A DNA stretch of 64,000 bases from positions 18,162-82,161 of the forward strand of contig ARYC01001305.1 in assembly GCA_000711775.1 (NCBI GenBank). The letters run 5' to 3'. This DNA is from Oxytricha trifallax (lineage: Eukaryota; Ciliophora; Spirotrichea; Sporadotrichida; Oxytrichidae). This document shows, piece by piece, positions 60,932-64,000 of this stretch (positions are counted from its first letter, which is position 1; each line of letters begins with the position of its first letter). Under the pieces are notes generated by a model. It was not told the origin of the DNA. It did no database searches and worked only from the letters and a program-made list of their open reading frames with translations. The position numbers were made by a program, and so were the translations under genes.

Positions 60932-61091
60932 TATTTGAGTAAATAACTTATTAAAGGCAATTTGAACATATACATAACACTTATATCAAACTAATGAATT
61001 GCTATAATTCTTAATTTAGTTAAATTAAATATATAATTCCTAATTATTCACCTTAATTTATAATTATCAATACTGTTAGAATATATTTTAT

Positions 61092-62010
61092 TCAAAAGAG
61101 ACCACTTCTAAATAGCTTAGAAGCTTTCTCTTTGTGTAAATCCATCATCTTGTAATTATATGGCACATCAGTATTAAAATTCTCCCTCAAACTTTGAACT
61201 TGAGATTTCCTTATCAGACCAGCACTTGCTATTATTTAAGCCAGAGTGTTATTCGATGGGATGTTAGTTTATTCGATTAAGCGAGACATGTCTGTGCGGT
61301 ATAAAGCATAAATGTAGGGCTCAACAAATCTCTATTACTATTTAAGTAATTATTAAGATAAGTTTTTATGATATATAATGCTGGTCAATATTTGTAATTT
61401 TATTGTTCTTGATAATTTAATTTTTCATACTATTGTTGTTACTGGCTTTATGCTTAAGAAACTTTAAAAATAAATTTGGTACAATAAATTATGTAATAAC
61501 TTAGGACTAATCAAGAAACTCAGATTCAGCAGCAACTTAATTCTGAGTGTCTCCTAGTTTATCCAAATCATCTAAATTGAAACCTTGAAGTAATTTTGAC
61601 ACTATTTCTTATGTCAATTAATCCATGTTATCTTGCTGGTTATATCCGTAACTATTTAACTTTTAGTTTTCAGCTTTAATCATTAGTTTTAGAGCACGTA
61701 AATTTTAAGCAATATAGCATAATATATTTGAGAAATGTGGAAAATAGTAATGGATTAAGTTGATATATGTTATTTTCAAACAAAATTATTTTTAATTGAA
61801 CTCTCAATAATAATTTGTTAAACCAATAGAAGAAATCGTATTTTTTAAGTTTAGCTACTCTTATTTTTTGAGATTAGCAACTGCAATTTGTTGGCGATTT
61901 TTATTCATATACTCTTTTATCTACCTTTGTATCAATTCCACATCTTCCCCATCAATTAATTTCTAGATTTTATCTTCGACATCTTCCAAATATGCATTTA
62001 TCAAAATTGA
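61092..62010 (-). CDS. Helical protein, unidentified (5' end not found)
   Basis: On minus, islands read AYLEDVEDKIQKLIDGEDVE and MNKNRQQIAVANLKKQEQ (61845-61995), SYGYNQQDNMDQLTQEIVSK and LLQGFNLDDLDKLGDTQNQV (61480-61690), and RFVEPYIYALYRTDMSRLIE through NTLAQIIASAGLIRKSQVQS and NYKMMDLHKEKASKLFRSGL, ending in TGA (61092-61094). Clean coding, no family recognised, no start ATG in frame. Confidence 0.6.
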
Positions 62011-62199
62011 AGAAAAAATTGTAAGTTTATGAAATTAATTAACTTTATAAAACTAATAAATATGGAATAGAGATATAAATAAAGCATTTGTTAATCCTAG
62101 ATAATTAGTTATTAAGGTTTTAATAAAAATCATTTTTAAAAAACTGCAAAATATACTCAACAATAAAAGAAATATCTATAGCTCTGCATATTCCACAAA

Positions 62200-62879
62200 A
62201 ACTAATTAAAAAAGTATTGAACAATTTAATAACTAAAAAAGAAGTGGTTAAGTAACCTACAACCAGGAAAATCCAACTAAATATAGAGCAATTAAATTGC
62301 TTGTTATCTTAAAGACTCTAGAAGAATAAATGCTCTTGTCAATTTAGTAAAGAGCTATAATGTTTCACAGATAGTTTCCTGAGATAAGAATTTCAACATC
62401 TACTTTGTATTCTATTTACAAAGAAAATGGAATTAAATATAAACCAACTTGAACTGATATAATATAAGCCAACTCAAAAGACATCAAATTAAATAAGACT
62501 TGGTAAGAGTTTTTGAAGAAAAAAATGAAATAATACTGGATGGTTTGAATATTGTTTATCTAGATGAGACAATATTTAAACCCCATTCAGTAACTTACAG
62601 ATCATGGGCTCACAAATACAGAAATATGGTTTTATAAAAAGGGGGAGTTAATTTAGAAATTTTGTCAGCAGTTGTTATTATTAGCCCAAAATATGGTTTG
62701 GAATGCTTTAGAATAAAGACAAAAACTATAAAAACAGATGATTTACTACAAGTATTACAAGATCTAAATTTCAGATATAAAGGGAAAAGTTTTACTATAT
62801 TCCTTGAAACCTTCGGGCTCATCATTCTAAGATATTAAAGAAAGCTGTAGAATAAAATGGGTGGACCTTATTGTTCAAT
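62200..62879 (+). CDS. Second-type DDE transposase, truncated by a TBE
   Basis: Tc1/mariner-like transposase distinct from the TBE enzyme. The N-terminal part is in shifted frames but shows helix-turn-helix-like RRINALVNLVKSYNVSQIVS and STSTLYSIYKENGIKYKPT. The catalytic part reads NIVYLDETIFKPHSVTYRSW (first Asp 62563-62565), VNLEILSAVVIISPKYG, KGKSFTIFL, then, one base out of frame, NLRAHHSKILKKAVEQNGWT. One missing T near 62806 destroys the codon for the second catalytic Asp. It breaks off at TLLFN where the third TBE begins; the Glu block must lie beyond that element, outside the window. Confidence 0.75.
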
Positions 62880-64000
62880 CAAAACCCCAAAACCCCTTAA
62901 TGAGGTTTATAAGTGCTTTGATTTGTAGGGAATTTGTTAGGGGTTGGGGTTATTAATAGGTTTTAATGTGAAATTTATAGTAAATTTATTTAATTTAATC
63001 ACTCAAAATGCACTTTTGAATCATGTGGGAGAGGTCTGAAGTTTATCTTACTTAACCACAACTCTATCTACTCTATTGATATTTCTGATCTTGAGTTTGG
63101 TTTTATTATTATTGACTCTGCCATTTGCTTCATTGATTGAGACACTCTTGTTTTGTCAATAAATTGCTTTATTCTTTGCCTTGCATCCTTCTCGCACCTC
63201 GTAGAGTAGTAATCGTTGCGAGGCATATCACACTCTATTATTATTGCTGCTAAAGCCCACACATCCCACTGTTAGTCTCCATCTCTCCAGTCCTCCATTT
63301 CCGGATAATATCTGGAGTTCCCATTACACTTCCAAGCCTTGATACTTCCACTCTTAAGGCTCTGTTGAAATCAATAATTGTTACTCTTACTGGTGAAAAG
63401 TTCAACATAATATTCTCAGGCTAGAGATCTCTGTGAACAAAGCCTAACTTATGAAGCTATTTGATACCTTGTATAGCTTAAGTTGATATTAAAGCAAGCT
63501 ATCTATGATTTCTTTGATCAGTTATGAAATCTCTGAGTGTCATTTCAAAGAGTGGTAGCCTGAAAGCTACAGAATCTTTGGCTAGGAGAACAGCATCTAG
63601 CTTTATTAAGTATTTGCACTCTTTAAACTTAGCCTGAGTGAGTACTTTAATACTCATTAGTAAACTCCATTTAATATTTATCATCACTAAGGAGATAGTT
63701 GAAAGGATATACTTTGTAAGCATACTGATGATCCTTAATAACTTTCTTGTCATAGGAGTCCTCTAGAAATAGGTAGCGTATCTAAATCAATCTATGCAAG
63801 TACTGGAATTTTCTTGTATTATATTTTAATCATGATTTTAGTGACCTCCTTATGCTAATAGTTTGCGTGCAATCCTCACATACTCTGATTTGCTTGCTTG
63901 TTAAAGCTCAGCAACTTATAGAGGCTCCCTTGCTTTTCTTTTGTTGAGAAACTTCAGTTGAGTGTCTTAATCTTCAACTTCTATAGTTTCTTGTGGGCTT
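62880..64000. mobile_element. TBE: TBE transposon, third copy, 5' part only (runs off window)
   Basis: CAAAACCCCAAAACCCC after AAT, then TTAATGAGGTTTATAAGTGC and TTTGATTTGTAGGG, closely matching the first TBE's terminal repeat. The orientation is the same as the first copy: the minus-strand zinc-finger/kinase gene comes first. It inserted in the transposase gene of another element. Confidence 0.92.
63010..64000 (-). CDS. TBE zinc-finger and kinase-like protein, partial (C-terminal part)
   Basis: On minus: KYLIKLDAVLLAKDSVAFRL and PLFEMTLRDFITD (63500-63620), FVHRDLQPENIMLN with IIDFNRA (around 63360-63445), then QWDVWALAAIIIECDMPRN (around 63210-63275). Same layout as the other TBE copies; the catalytic-loop Lys is Gln (TAG codon) and DFG is DFN. 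The N-terminal zinc-finger half lies beyond the window. Confidence 0.8.

Noticed and set aside
1..64000. Short standard-code ORFs of 60-106 codons throughout
   Set aside because: Most are chance or antisense frames. Real genes here read through TAA and TAG, so standard-code ORFs cut them short or miss them.
1..64000. Full reassignment of TGA to tryptophan
   Set aside because: Several conserved genes (pantothenate kinase, TPR, carboxypeptidase 1) end sensibly at TGA, TGG is used for Trp, and very long frames lack TGA. The few internal TGAs are reported as anomalies instead.

Overview
This window looks like micronuclear (germline) DNA of a spirotrich ciliate close to Oxytricha or Stylonychia. 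Three things support this. (1) Protein families read through cleanly only if TAA and TAG are glutamine and TGA is the stop. (2) Genes are broken into short coding islands by AT-rich spacers, and at three spacers I could read the direct-repeat pointers base by base (ATAAAAT, TATAAG and ATCTAT in gene sense); deleting the spacer plus one pointer copy restores a conserved protein motif. These are MDS/IES junctions. (3) There are three TBE-type transposons with terminal C4A4 tracts. Standard-code ORFs are mostly meaningless here.

Layout. 1-18.5 kb: a casein-kinase-1-like gene in many pieces, spread around a complete 4.35 kb TBE (4998-9347, itself carrying a 248 bp foldback). A Gln/Asn-rich coding tail follows (11.15-13.33 kb), split by a second TBE (13335-18369) lying inside coding sequence between two AAT copies. 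18.9-26.7 kb, minus strand: a Gln-rich coiled-coil protein, a PAP2 phosphatase, and a long Gln-rich protein with a small terminal-inverted-repeat element near its 5' end. 26.84-28.29 kb: a 1.45 kb near-perfect palindrome with a 6 bp target duplication, in the gap between two divergent genes. 28.3-35.9 kb: two tandem M14 zinc carboxypeptidases with signal sequences and C-terminal membrane segments. 36.1-40.1 kb, minus: a synaptojanin-type SAC plus 5-phosphatase gene. 41-48.7 kb: Gln-rich coding islands, copies of one palindromic MITE family, and two more foldback elements that sit in coding sequence. 48.8-55.9 kb: a C11orf65-like IQ protein, a TPR protein, a short acidic-tail segment paralogous to one at 10.7-11.0 kb, and pantothenate kinase. 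56.5-62 kb: three unidentified low-complexity genes and a 0.57 kb GC-rich, hairpin-rich island. 62.2-64 kb: a second type of DDE transposase interrupted by a third TBE that runs off the window.

The MDS genes are presumably spliced together during macronuclear development. TBEs, MITEs and foldbacks occupy the eliminated DNA, and several sit inside coding sequence in a way that demands precise removal. Several copies carry 1-nt frameshifts, some in homopolymers, so assembly indels cannot be separated from real decay. MDS boundaries are approximate unless a pointer is given.
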